A stretch of DNA of 64,000 nt from Ophioderma brevispina. Taxonomy: Eukaryota > Echinodermata > Ophiuroidea > Amphilepidida > Ophiodermatidae. The notes below the pieces were generated by a model that saw only the letters and a program-made list of their open reading frames with translations, made no database searches and was not told the origin of the DNA. The position numbers and the translations under genes are program-made. Numbering within the stretch: the stretch's first letter is position 1; each line of letters opens with the position of its first letter. Below are positions 33,839 through 45,299 of the stretch, piece after piece. The stretch lies in contig JAMKCH010011886.1 in assembly GCA_023653785.1 (NCBI GenBank), positions 1 through 64,000 on the forward strand. Direction: 5' to 3'.

Positions 33839-35189
33839 CTAAAAAAAAAAAAAGAAAAGAGAAAGTGAGAGGAGAGAGAGAGAAAGAAATCGCGGAAGTT
33901 AATATCAGTAGATTGTACCCTCAGGAGCACGAATCAGTCTGTTATTGTTATAAACTCATAGATACTAATCAGTCGGGAGAATTAATAAATATGGGAGGGC
34001 GTGTATCTTTCGCAAGACAATGAAAATTGTGCAGAGTTGGCCAAATGTACGAGTACATTCTCGTACAGTACCCGTCTATGGGCATCGATAGGCATCGATT
34101 TGTATTAAATCAAATCATTGTTTTGCAATAAAAATCATGAACTTTACTGTCATGATACATTCCCAACAATCGTTTTCACCAGCAGAAATACTTTTTTTTC
34201 GCCGACGGGTTCATTTAAGCTGATTTGTCTCATCAAGATCAAGTTTGTATCCTCTACATTCAGTGATTCACCAATGCCTGTTTTGTTTTCATTTTTGGTC
34301 CACTCTATTTACAACTGGAAGCTACTGGAGAAACTACTACCTTACCTGTAACTTTAATTAAGACTCCATTTTTGAACATTTCGAATATTACGATTTTTAG
34401 CGAAAGTGAAATACGACAATAAGATAATAAGGTAGCAAACATTGTGCAAGAAAGAATGGTATTTTTCTCATTTTAACAAGTTATGTAAGTATAACACGTT
34501 TTACAAATCTTTAGCAATTAATTCGAATGCCTGAATGTAAATAATAGCCTTGCAAAGCCAGCCAAGATGTCGCAAGTCCTATCGTATGTGTATAAGGTAA
34601 ACGCAAGCAGAATTATGTGCGAGTTATCACCATCGCGTCTCAACGGTGGATGACGTATTTCAATCCCGATTTCAACGGGACATGGATTTGGCCTCTATTC
34701 TATAATGGTATTTTTTATCGCTTCACGTAGTCTTACGGATAAAGCTCATGCACACAATAGAATGTGGGGCGTAGACCAAAATAATAGTAAGTAGTTCAAG
34801 AGAAGACCACCGCTCTAAAAATAAGTCCGAAATGCATTCTTTAGTTTTGAAAAAAAATAGCAATAGTCATAGGCGATTACACCACGAAAACGGCTCTTTT
34901 CAGAGCCACCCAGAACTCCGACCTTTTTAGCTATTCCCATCTAGCTTTAAATTACTCCATTGAGTTCCATAGCTAGGGGAATGGGCAACCACCCTCTTTG
35001 GGACTACCAACATGACTAGAACGACGCAAGTACAGACATTTGGTGTCGGTACCAATAGATAGCTATGGTCCTTTTCTTTCCGTTGATATCAAAATGAGTA
35101 CCAACATACTTAGCATAAACTTCGCAAGTCAGCAAAACTAAAATTTCCATGGACAAAACTATTGATTACAACTAGAATTCCGCTCTCCC
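33839..35189 (-). other. SLCO intron 2, first part
   Basis: A GA-rich stretch near 33853-33893 follows the acceptor tract. The segment at about 35000-35110 is a dispersed repeat found inverted at 51355-51475 (shared: CATAGCTATC.ATTGGTAC and TGTTGGTACTC). No exon was seen. Confidence 0.5.
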
Positions 35190-35440
35190 AGTGGTTCATT
35201 TGGACTTGGGCAAATGAACCACTTCAGAGGGGACGTTAAGCCGTCGGTCCCATGTACAGAGAGTCATACCTGTATATATGTATATCAAAGTCAGTGTCAA
35301 GAAGAGCAGGGTGGTAACCCCTGATTGTCCCAAGCCGTTCTGGTCAGTTTCGAGGGATACCCCTAGTAGAGTGGTTAACCACTGTCGGGTGTACCTCTGA
35401 GGTCTCGGTCCTCTAAATTGTAATAAATAAAGGGTAGAGG
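35190..35440. repeat. SINE-like repeat
   Basis: The phrase GGACGTTAAGCCGTCGGTCC followed by CATGTACAGAGAGTCATACC matches a motif that occurs in many invertebrate SINEs (recognised from general knowledge). Other parts are undistinctive, and no clear tRNA head or tail was delimited. Confidence 0.45.
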
Positions 35441-35701
35441 GGTTTTTCACCCCCCCCCCCCATTTTCATGCGATTTTTGGCTCTACAAGATGCAAAGTGA
35501 CTGATTTTTAATACACAGAGCATTTTATTGCTTTTGGATGGATGCTCTGCACCGGAGCCCGACCGGAGCTCTGCAACCAACCCTCCATGTCAAATGTCCG
35601 ATGGACACTCGTTCGTCAAGTTCATAAGTTCATATGGTCATGTGAAGTCGAGTTCATAAGATAAAAATTATGTTCCGAAGTCTTTGATAAGTAGATCTCA
35701 C

Positions 35702-35855
35702 CTTGGTTTGCTGCCGTGACTTCCAAGGAATGACACTACGACGATAGCAAAGGCTGCTACGATATCATAAGTTGGCGGAATGAGTCCAGAGCGAGAACTG
35801 GGTAGCTCAAATCGTCTTTCAATACTGGTGATAGCGACGTTGGTAAATCCGTTAC
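35702..35855 (-). CDS. SLCO: SLCO exon 2 (helices 1-2)
   Basis: Acceptor TTACAG at 35857-35856 and donor AAG/GTGAGA. It encodes GNGFTNVAITSIERRFELPS, then SRSGLIPPTYDIVAAFAIVV and VSFLGSHGSKPR. The NGF..V..TSIERRF and SGLI..YDI patterns are hallmark OATP/MFS positions of the first two helices and the loop between helices 2 and 3. The last codon (Arg) is split with exon 3, giving KPRW. Confidence 0.96.
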
Positions 35856-36552
35856 CTGTAATATAAAAGAAAAGAATGAATTCAACAAGTCAGATGTAGG
35901 AAATTAAGCCATATGTTTTCGTGAAACCAAGATATACGGAAACAAGAAGTATAGTGTGAAACAAGCTAGCTTTTTAATAAGTGATCAGAGAAGTGTCCAT
36001 GCGAGCTATTAGAATAATTAGTAGAGCAATTTGATGTTGGCCATTATCTGTTAGCCTATAAGTGATCACTGATGATGACTAATACAGGCCTACACACCAT
36101 TGAAACTGCAGTCTTGTTATGTTACTGTATAGTCTCAGCATACTATGTCTTCAAGGTGCAAAAGAGCAAAGGGCTACCATATTTTGACTACAGAGCCCAC
36201 AAGCGGTTTAGCATCCTTTCAGAAGGAAAGATCAATCCCATTCTCCAATTCTTAACTTTTAGAAAGTTAAAATTACATATAGCTATCTCGTCTTGACTTT
36301 TTCTCAAAGCCCTTTTTTGTTCCACTGTTTTAACCTTCCAAAGAGGACGATTTTTGCTATAATAAGAAGTGTCAAAGTTTGTGGACGAAAAGTAAGAAAT
36401 GGGATGATTCAACATTAAATAATTTTAGAGTTATATGGAAGACAAGTACTCGTACGCGAAACGTGAATTTCTTCCCATTGATCCTTGAACAAAGTGTTGC
36501 ATATTCTACGCACAAGTTTGTACACATTTTTAAAAATAATTCTACGTAATAC

Positions 36553-36724
36553 CTGTTATTCCATGCAAGAGTGCGTGGAGACAGATGAGAAACAAAAGGC
36601 ATCTGGGAGAGTTGCAACAGTTGAGACATGAGGGTCGCCAACTAAACCAGCCGCAGTCTGTCCGACGATTATACTCCTCACTCTCTATTTTGCTATTTTC
36701 CTGCGTAATGGGATGTGGATTCAT
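36553..36724 (-). CDS. SLCO: SLCO exon 1 (N-terminus, start of helix 1)
   Basis: The start ATG is at 36724-36722 and an in-frame TAA lies immediately upstream, so this is the first possible Met in the frame. The exon encodes 57 residues plus one base. A short charged cytosolic tail is followed by DCGWFSWRPSCLNCCNSPRC and the hydrophobic LLFLICLHALLHGIT. OATPs have the same pattern: a CGW..RP..L motif before helix 1, then a GxxxNGF turn. The donor ACAG/GTATTACG ends the exon in phase 1; the split glycine is completed by exon 2 to give GNGF. An untranslated upstream exon may exist but was not seen. Confidence 0.93.
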
Positions 36725-36859
36725 TTAAGGTAATGCGACTTAAATGTCAAAATTAGTTGATTTAAAACGCGACTAATTAAATCAACTGCCCTGCTTTGTG
36801 TCTCAAAATTCTCTCAGCTCACCTACTAGTAGAACATAGGATACACCCCACATCACACA

Positions 36860-37012
36860 TCCTTCATACATACATACATACATACATCATACTACATACA
36901 TCATATACATCACCTACACATACTACCTAGCTACATACACACATAAAACACCTACATGCACACATACATACATACCAACAATACATACTCACATACATAC
37001 TCACATCCAGGT
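36860..37012. repeat. (CATA)n / ACATAC microsatellite
   Basis: Interrupted CATA, TACATACT and CACATACA units just upstream of SLCO exon 1. Confidence 0.9.
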
Positions 37013-40000
37013 GTGGTAAAAAAACCCACATTCAGAATAAAAAATAAGTAAAATAGTTAAGTAATTGTTTTTTGGCTCAATGTTTTGCTATGGGGTATAA
37101 AGCAGGATAAAACGGCTTTCAGAAAACGTATATATATTGGGGTCCATTTGGACTTGGAGAAAGAAGTTACGCCTATTTTGCTGAGACACTTCAAAATCCT
37201 GTTGGCCGATTTTGAAGCCAACAAGATGCATCGCTTCCATAAATTACTGGTCTTTCAGCATGATTTGGAGTACAAACATTTAACACCAATTATTGTTGAA
37301 CAATAGAAGGTGTGAGCGTAATTGAGGATTTATACAAATAATATCCTCATAGATTACAAACGAAAATGCTAAGTAAAAAAATTTCAAGTTTCCTGATAGA
37401 AATTCAAGATAGCTGGTGGTAAGACCAAACGTTTACTTTTGTTTCACCACGATCTTCATGGTATTTACCACACGAAACTTGGGAGCAAAAGTGAACCATA
37501 TAAAGTTTGTATTCTGGCTGAAACAGCAAGTGCGATAATGAATTTTATGTTTAATTCCGATTTATTTACAGACACTTCAGCTTTAGTTCTCTGCAATTGA
37601 TGACGCGAGTATACTAGTATTGTGCAAAATAATACCTTATGAGATGTAAACAAAAATCTCTGAGCTTTCATTATGTTCATAGAACTTAGACATTGATTGG
37701 CGTGATTTTCAATAACTGACTCTTTATGATTGAACATTGTTTTTTCATTTTTGAGATATTTTACTTATAATTATTTCCAAAATAGACCATTTTATTCAAA
37801 CATGATATTTTTTGTCGCGAAAAAATCGATACACTCTGAAATTGCATGTGTGAATTGTCTATTGCTAAAGTGTTATGGTATAGTCGGTGTCAGTCCCTCC
37901 CGCCTTGTATGCTCACATCGTCCAAACTGAATTTTTAGTCTCTCCGCAAAAATTGACATAGTTTCTGAACCCAAAGCCCGAAAGACCCCAAATAAAAATC
38001 TTCTGATAGCCTGTGTATCTTGTAACAACCAAAGCAAACATTGAAGCCAAATAACGTTAACCTTTGAGAAAAACTCTTTCCTGACTGTAGGTTTTTATTG
38101 CTCACACTGTACACTACATACACAGAAATGAAAGCAGTCATTTGTTTCGTGGAACCAAGCTAACGGTGAGTAAAAAAATACAATCGGTCCTCCCCTGGAT
38201 GTGACCTGTGAACCTCATTAACCATTGAGGGCTCAAATGTTGCACCTATGGTTTCAGTTTGGTTCCAATTGAACTTCAACTTTTCATGAGCTTAATATGA
38301 CATTTTCAGCATATGTTACAACTTACCTCAAATGACCTTTGACCTTGGTTATGTGATCTTTGACCTCAATCAACCAATGCGGGTTGTCATGTTGCACCTG
38401 TGATCCAAATTTGGTTTAAATATTTTGTTACGGTTCATCTTGCACCAAGTCCAAAACCACCTCTAAACTACGGATTCAAACTCCTGATACTAGGACAAGA
38501 CATGTGAACTTGATTACAATTTTTAAAACAAAGACTTATTTTAATTGTGTGTTTAAATCAAGCTCATTCAAACATCGATGAGTATCAATATCAAAGATTT
38601 ATCCTATATAATGTTGTTAGTTAATGCACGTAACTAACACTTACTACCTGGTTGGTGGTTCGACCGGCTGCCGCAAGATTACTATTAAGATGCAGAACTT
38701 GCAAAGAGTCCTGCGAATATTCCAGAGCAAAACTTCACTTTCCAATATGGGACGTGTCCACGGACGACTTGTCCTTACTGAAGAAACCAGCTCCTCATTG
38801 ACTCCGATGCTCTGGAGTCGACTAAATAAAAGTCCAAAAGTGCTGTAGCTGGTTTATCCTTGATACCTCAGAGGCCACGGAATACGAAACCGAACCCGGC
38901 TAACATCGGACGAAACTACTGGGAGCGAGACTACTATGACAATTCCACTACAGAATACTATAATTTGACTGCGATTACTGTCGTTGTCAACTTTAAAGCA
39001 ACTAAATGTCACTATACTCTGCTAATAACTTTGAGCAAGATGTTAAGAACTCTCCTTGAGTAATGCTGTTTGTGATACTCTGCCTCATCTTCTCACACCA
39101 CCAGGGCTTTATTAGCCTCTCAACATACGAGAAGGATCTGGGTCCTCCTCTATATTAGTCCATTTACATCAATATATGCCATTACATCATAAGTCTGGAA
39201 ATGCATCTACCATTTCCACATGTACGTATAATTTGGATCTCATAGCAGCTACTCAATGACTGTGTAATTATACGCAGTTGCGCCACCTATGTCAGACTCC
39301 TACCCCTTGGGTTGGATCTCCTAACTCCCGAACTTTCTAATGAATTACTAAGTTCTAGACGCTTCTTCCGTTTTTCTGTTTTCTTCTAAGATCTTCTGTT
39401 TCATTCTATTTGCGTCACACACACAGTATCACATAAACATGTCTATTTTATATTATATTAACTAAGTTATCATATTTTCTGTGCTAATTTATGACTTAAT
39501 TTGCTCAACTTGAAAAAATCATTGCTAATTCTTGGAGGCTTCAATAATAAAGTATCAACACAACAACCACGTCAACAACAGTGGACAAAGTGATCCATAT
39601 GTGTCTTTCTGACTTAAGGCAGGCCACAAAAACTGGAACCCTGATCGTGTTTCGCCATTTGCACATATAAGGAACTGTATCTCAACAAATGTGGTACCAT
39701 CGAAACTAGTTTTATATTTAGCTTTTTACTTGGCAAGTTCTTCTCCTCGGTTAGCAATAGTCGAGCTACAGTCTTTTGAATCACGTTTGAATCAAGGCTT
39801 ACCCCATTTTTAAGATTTAATATTAATTAAGAGTGTCGCCTAAGGAGTGAGCACGCCTTGGGAAGGATTGTACATTATGCGTTTCCAGTATAGCAAGATT
39901 CTTCTAAAGCAATGAGATCAAAGTTTATTGCCCTACAGTGGACATTTTGCGACAGACGGACTCTATGTGGATTACAATACTGTGGAATAGTAGTGTCGTC

Positions 40001-41448
40001 GAGGCCAACTTCGTCTTGAACTGCTGGGCAACGTTATCTTCAGGAGTGCTCGAAAAATGAACCAATTTCGGAATAAGATTCCCATGGGATACTGATGGAT
40101 TTTAGGACATGCTGTACATGGTGACCCAAAAAACTTTACCCAAATGAAATTGATATGTTTTTTCAACTTTCTGGAATTTTGAATCTGTGGATCTTTATTT
40201 TTATTATAAAGAATGGGTAAATTGAACATCTTTACCGAGGTTTTTGTTACATTTTGGTTGAGTGGTCTCAAGATTGTTTTCCCCTGAACATATTCAGCAA
40301 CCAGATACTTTCCCACGAGCATCATTTTTCTGAGGCATGTTGAACACAATTCAACATCAAAATAATTTATCTTAACGGTATTCTTACTTTAGTTTCTATC
40401 TTCACCTGTCCCCCGATTTGCGATGCACTTGTAGCCCTGGAGTGCTGTGTTGACCGTCTGAGTTACAACGCGTTCTCCTATGCGGTAATTGCATCGTTTA
40501 TCCGTCGTCGTCGTTCTAATTAATACTTGGGGGACCATCCCCTCTACTTTATATCACCCCATAGCCAAAATCGATCTAGTTAGAATCATGTGCGCGAAGT
40601 GGTCCCATTCCACCGCTGCCTTAATCCAATGATCCGATCTGGAAAGGTTCCTGAAGGCGGTTTCTAACCATTACCGACAGATTGCAATGCTGTGCAACGT
40701 CGTAAGACAACAGCACGACAATTGATATTGAGATCACCGCCCCATTCAAATTTCCATCATAAAATGGGCCCAATTAGGTTTATCTGTTTTCCCTGTCCTC
40801 TCGTGCTGGGCAATGTGTATACGTTAAACACATAAGTCAGTGACATTTGAGACCGTTTGCCAACTATTTGCAGGTTATTTAGGAAACCCTCTAAAAATAA
40901 AAACCCAAAACAAAGACTAGGGCTTGTTTGGACTCATTCCAATGCATTTTAGGCTGAATTTGAATATGCCCACGAAAATAAATAATTTTAAAATGTATTT
41001 AACCCAAAAAAACCAAAATTGACAATAATTAATGTGTGTGTCGAGTGCACTCGACATCCGCAGGGAGAGAGTTAATATTTTAGCCAATGCCCTATGGTTT
41101 GTCAAGTTGCACTGGTAACGAAGTTTTTCGGGGATATAGGTACTAAACCGTTCACCATCTCGTAGAACATGGTCACTCAAACTATTTTCCATCTGGTACA
41201 CAACGGCTGTCATATCATTTCATACATCGATCAGTTTGTAGTTCCAGGTTCTCTATATGTGGTAGGCCTATTTCATACAAAAAACTTGAACCTTTTCCGA
41301 AGCATTGATGTTATATTTCTCTTGAGGGTCCCAAACGGAAGCAGCATATTAGGAAAGAACTGGCCTGGTAAGCTATAACTTTTAGCTCCCGGCTGCAATC
41401 AGCAAGATTTTGGGGACAACCCGATGCCTCTGGGATTTTCTGATACTA
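37013..41448. other. No gene recognised; repeat fragments
   Basis: Upstream of the SLCO start. A plus frame at 37085-37306 (73 codons) has no known domain. A perfect TGACCTTTGACCT lies at 38333-38345. The segment 39974-40090 resembles 20520-20640 (TACTGTGGAATA.TAGTGTC, GTCTTGAACTGCTGG, GATTCCCATGG). No promoter motif for SLCO could be assigned. Confidence 0.45.
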
Positions 41449-41579
41449 AAGCCCATGATATACTTCCAGTCGCAGCGAGCGATTGGCGTGCGCAATATCG
41501 GATTCTGACCCAAGATCAAGTGTTACGCATACTCACGCGCAGAAATCGCTCGCTGCGACTGGAAGTATATCATGGGCTT
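41449..41579. mobile_element. Hairpin MITE with perfect 36-bp arms
   Basis: Arm 41449-41484 (AAGCCCATGATATACTTCCA then GTCGCAGCGAGCGATT) is exactly reverse-complementary to 41544-41579. The 59-base centre is itself partly symmetric (GCGTGCGCAATATC .. GTTACGCATACTCACGCGC). No mismatches in the arms implies a young element or selection for pairing. Confidence 0.95.
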
Positions 41580-41762
41580 AAGACTAGTCTGGACTTCCAA
41601 GGCAATTTGTTGTTGATTTCTACTCCCAAGATAAGGGTGAGACGATAAACTTTCTAGTTGCTGAATTTCCAAATAGGCTTCGTTGGGGTCCTGGTTGCAA
41701 TGGGCATTATTGCACACTTGCTATAGGACTATATCGCATAAGCCAATCATACTGTCGTTTCT

Positions 41763-42790
41763 TCAGTGTTCGGAGATTTTTGAATTCCCAGCGTTATCAA
41801 TGAGAGTATAGAGCAGACAGTCATCGGTAAATAGGCGACATATTGATTGTAATTTGGTCCACTGACAGTGCCTTGAGGTACAATACTGGAGTTGGGCCTG
41901 AAGTCTGACCGTCAACCAAGACACGCTGTTTACGACCACCCCTAACATGACTTAGAAAATATTCTAAGCTTGTGAAGGAGTCTACGATGGGGAAGTTTAT
42001 CAAAAGCTTTAATGAAGTATAATATGACAACATCAACTTATGATTTGTGGTGATTTGTTAGGATGGGGCGTTTATGCCCTGAACCCATATGTTGTTGGCG
42101 TGTAAGAACATTAAATCTTTCTATATAAGTGGTTCATATGACTATGTATTATGTGCTCAAGGATTTTGCAAGCTAAAAAGGTCAACGAAATTCGAAATTG
42201 GACGATAATTACTGGCATCTACCCTGCTACCGTTCTTGAAGAAGGCTGTAATATTGGTCTCTTCCCACTTGGTCGTAGGTCATCGTGTCGACTGAGGATT
42301 GATAGAGATCTCTCGGAATTGGTGCAAGCTCTGGTGCAATCATTTTAAGAACCACTGGGTACATCGTCAGAGCTCTTTTTAGATGTGCCCGGGCCAAGGA
42401 GCCTCTTTTCAATTTCCTCGGTAGTGATGGACAGCTTGTGGATATCTGGGAACAATGCACCAAGCGAGGGTCTTTCCCCAGCACCCTCCTTTGTAAACAC
42501 TCATTGTTGATTAAAAACAGTGGCCTTTTCTTTGCTGTCGCTGGTTATCTTATCCTGAAGTTTAAGTTCAGCAATTCCCTGGTGTTCAGTACGTAGATTT
42601 TTGACGTGCCAAAAAGACTTCAGCTGCTCAAAGATGTCACGAAAAGAGCCCTACGAAGATTATTTTCCTAGCTACCCTTTCTTCGACAAGTTCCCAATCG
42701 ATGGTCTTGCCACTTTTCTTTGCTTTCCTATACAAGTTCTTTTCCCTTCTACACTGTTGCGAAGAATAGAGTTAAACCAGGGTAAATTAT
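41763..42790 (-). pseudogene. LINE fragment: end of endonuclease linker and RT
   Basis: Minus reading gives PWFNSILRNSVEGK near 42785, FWHVKNLRTEHQGIAELKLQ, DKITSDSKEKATVFNQQ, then VFTKEGAGE, APELAPIPRDLYQSSVDT, ASNYRPIS, VILYFIKAFDKLPHRRLLHK (motif A), VPQGTVSGP (motif B) and FTDDCLLYT (motif C, FADD-like). Motif order is that of CR1/L2-type LINEs. Stops and frameshifts are frequent. Confidence 0.9.
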
Positions 42791-42830
42791 GTTGTGAAGA
42801 AAACATTGAGGATGGCATATACCCGTTCAT

Positions 42831-42990
42831 ACACACTAAAAACGCTAAAATATGGGGTCAAAATTATGACCACAAAAAGGGTCATTTCACTCGTTTTTGA
42901 CCCCAAAAGTGGTCAACATTTTAGTCGGTGCATAGTTGACTCAAAACGGGGTCAAAATGACCCCGTTGTTGAAAATATTTTTTAGAGTGT
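42831..42990. mobile_element. 160-bp MITE built of GGGGTCA/TGACCCC palindromes, copy 1
   Basis: Ends ACACACTAAAAA and TTTTTTAGAGTGT are inverted. Inside, GGGGTCAAAATTATGACC, AAAGGGTCATTT, TTTTTGACCCC, AACGGGGTCAAAATGACCCC repeat one palindromic theme. It is repeated (5'-truncated) at 43533-43690 after a T20 run. Confidence 0.8.
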
Positions 42991-43511
42991 AATTGAAATG
43001 AGATTTTCTGGACAATAATCCACTTCTCGTTCACAAACAAGGTGTTGGTGGCGATTGTCTTTAAAGCATTTATTCTGGAATTCAAATTAGGTATGACGAG
43101 AAGAACTGCATTAGGAAATTGCCTTGTTCCAATTATGCACGTAACAGTAAAAATGAAAAGTCTGCAGAATTTTGTCAGGTTGCTATTCAGTCAAAGTTCT
43201 CAAAATTCAAGTGTTTGTGTTGCTTAATAGGCCAACTGTTTTCGATTTCCCAGGTCAGTAAAAATTCCAGTCCGACGCTGGTGTTATGGCAAAATTTAAC
43301 GTTATTAAGTCCATGACATGCATGCAACAGGGATATACAAGAGCATCGATATGTTACCGTGTTTCATGCAAGTAAGTGGGGGAGGCGAGCAAAATAATGT
43401 TAGGTGAGGTTAAGTTAGGGCATAATTATTATCTCATTCTGTCCGCCATAAGGATTCAGGCACAATTGAATACGGGTATTCTGCCGTATTTCATCACAAC
43501 AAGCCTTGTTG
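42842..43511. repeat. Duplicated block, version without the 610-bp insert
   Basis: Segment A1 (42842-43100) joins segment C1 (43101-43511) directly at GAAGAACT/GCATTAGG. The same A and C segments appear again at 43532-43807 and 44412-44846, there separated by about 600 bases. The two versions are nearly identical apart from small changes (for example 16 bases more before CAACATTTTA in A2). Confidence 0.92.
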
Positions 43512-43531
43512 TTTTTTTTTTTTTTTTTTTT
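43512..43531. repeat. T20 homopolymer at a duplication junction
   Basis: Twenty T between GCCTTGTTG and CGCTAAAATATGG. In the second version CCTTGTTGTTG continues into unique sequence, so the T run is a break point and not a shared part. Confidence 0.93.
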
Positions 43532-44846
43532 CGCTAAAATATGGGGTCAAAATTATGACCACAAAAAGGGTCATTTCACTCGTTTTTGACCCCAAAAGCG
43601 GTCAACATTTTAACCCCATTTTAGTCGGTGCATAGTTGACTCAAAACGGGGTCAAAATGACCCCGTTGTTGAAAATATTTTTTAGAGTGTAATTGAAATG
43701 AGATTTTCTGGACAAGAATCCACTTCTCGTTCACAACCAAGGTGTTGGTGGCGATTGTCTTTAAAGCATTTATTCTGGAATTCAAATTAGGTATGACGAG
43801 AAGAACTATGAGAGGTGGTGTAACTTTATTTTGACCTCCTCGAAAACCTCTGTCAGCTTTTGAATTAAAAGCATTCATGCTCAGAGAGACATGTGTGACA
43901 CAACAGCTATGAGGAGCTCCTCATAGCTGTACTAGAGCTGAGTGTTCCAAGAATTATATGTATATATCAGATAACTCCTCAAACCTGTAGGAGATACGGT
44001 TATGATAGAATGATTTTGGCAAATAATCATATTACGACTGGTGCCTGGGGACCTATATGGGGTGCCATTGATATTGCCACGAGATAAAAGTTGTATTTGA
44101 AAAGTTGCACAGGAATTTGAGCAGTAATGTTTTTGGAGATACGATTTATAATGAAGATGGCGATAGATATAACTTTTGTTTGCAGAACAAGTAAACTGAA
44201 GATAAAGCTGTATGGAACCCAACAGGGGTAGACATTGGACAGCTTTATTAGCCTCCAACATACTGGATGATAAATCAAAACAGATCTGACAGTTATAGAC
44301 CATTAAACAAAGTTATTGAAAATGTACTGATTCACTAAACGGTATTGATTCAACCTTGAGTTAACATTATTGGGATGACAAACAAAGGTGTATTTATCCA
44401 TCTTGGGTTGATGAAGAACTGCATTAGGAAATTGCCTTGTTCCAATTATGCACGTAACAGTAAAAATGAAAAGTCTGCAGAATTTTGTCAGGTTGCTATT
44501 CAGTCAAAGTTCTCAGCGAAGTTCAAAATAATTCAAGTGTTTGTGTTGCTTAATATAGGCCAACTGTTTTCGATTTCCCAGGTTAGTAAAAATTCCAGTC
44601 CGACGCTGGTGTTATGGCGAAATTTAACGTTATTAAGTCCATGACATGCATGCAACAGGGATAATATAAAAGAGCATCGATATGTTACCGTGTTTCATGC
44701 AAGTAAGTGGGGGAGGCGAGCAAAATAATGTTAGGTGAGGTTAAGTAAGGGCATAATTATTATCTCATTCTGTCCGCCATAAGGATTCAGGCACAATTGA
44801 ATACGGGTATTCTGGCGTATTTCATCACAACAAGCCTTGTTGTTGC
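43532..44846. repeat. Duplicated block, version with a 610-bp insert
   Basis: A2 (43532-43807), insert D (about 43808-44411), C2 (44412-44846). D contains a perfect 28-bp palindrome (43903-43930) and no gene. The edges of D carry AGAAGAACT and TGAAGAACT, so A1-C1 could derive from A2-D-C2 by deletion between short direct repeats, or the reverse by insertion. Confidence 0.9.
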
Positions 44847-45206
44847 AGCCTATATTGTTGAGTACCGCCACCAGACAACACATATATTTCAACGCAACAA
44901 AACAGTTATAAATTTATGTAAATAAATCTATCAATTATATCTTACCTTATTAGACATTATTATTTCATTGCCTTGTCTCACCAGACTAGTTAGCGAAACC
45001 GACTAGAAGAAATGTTTCTAACACTGATAATTTAGTTCCATGTTTGCTACTTGTATACTCAAGCGACTCTGTCAAATTGTAGTGATCGTTACGGTCTTTG
45101 CACTGAACAAAATAAACGGGCATTCCATTCGCAATAGTAATTTTATGTGATAAAGTACTCTTCCCACACACGGGCACAAAATTGCAAGCTTTACTTGACC
45201 GTGGTC
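44847..45206 (-). other. Unassigned 63-codon frame (44986-45177)
   Basis: The minus frame begins after CNFVPVCG and runs through NGMPVYFVQCKDRN to a stop. The PVCG and YF..C strings resemble a Kazal domain, but the spacing between them is wrong and no splice sites frame it. It is described and left unassigned. Confidence 0.25.
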
Positions 45207-45299
45207 AAAGGAGTGTGTAAAATAGTTTTTTACCAGTGTCAAACAAGTTGGATGATTACCGGAGCGTGGTTAATTGTTCTGAATTAGGTATACATATAT
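45207..45299. repeat. Duplicated 93-bp block, copy 1
   Basis: From CAAAGGAGTGTGTAAAATAG to GGTATACATATAT. It is identical by eye to 45900-45992. Copy 1 is cut by a T run, while copy 2 follows one and continues into GCATTAGGTATATAC. Confidence 0.94.

Larger units (their letters stand above)
27135..36724 (-). other. SLCO: SLCO/OATP transporter gene, exons 1-8 of an incomplete gene
   Basis: Eight exons on the minus strand join in frame: 36724-36553, 35855-35702, 33838-33546, 33054-32952, 30637-30513, 30275-30003, 28403-28205 and 27291-27135. They total 1476 bases, or 492 codons with no stop. Every boundary is GT-AG and every phase matches. The product is an organic anion transporting polypeptide, a 12-helix plasma-membrane carrier of amphipathic anions. 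Visible family marks are the SPQWVGAWWLG signature, a glycosylation-rich loop, and a Kazal-like cysteine domain between helices 9 and 10. The N-terminal CGWFSWRPSC and the KPRW block resemble SLCO4 members by eye. About 170-200 C-terminal residues are missing. The intron between exons 6 and 7 holds a LINE fragment in the same orientation. Confidence 0.92.

Noticed and set aside
44986..45177. Frame with PVCG and YFVQC as a Kazal exon of a second SLCO gene
   Set aside because: Spacing between the motifs is wrong and no flanking splice sites were seen; kept only as an unassigned frame.
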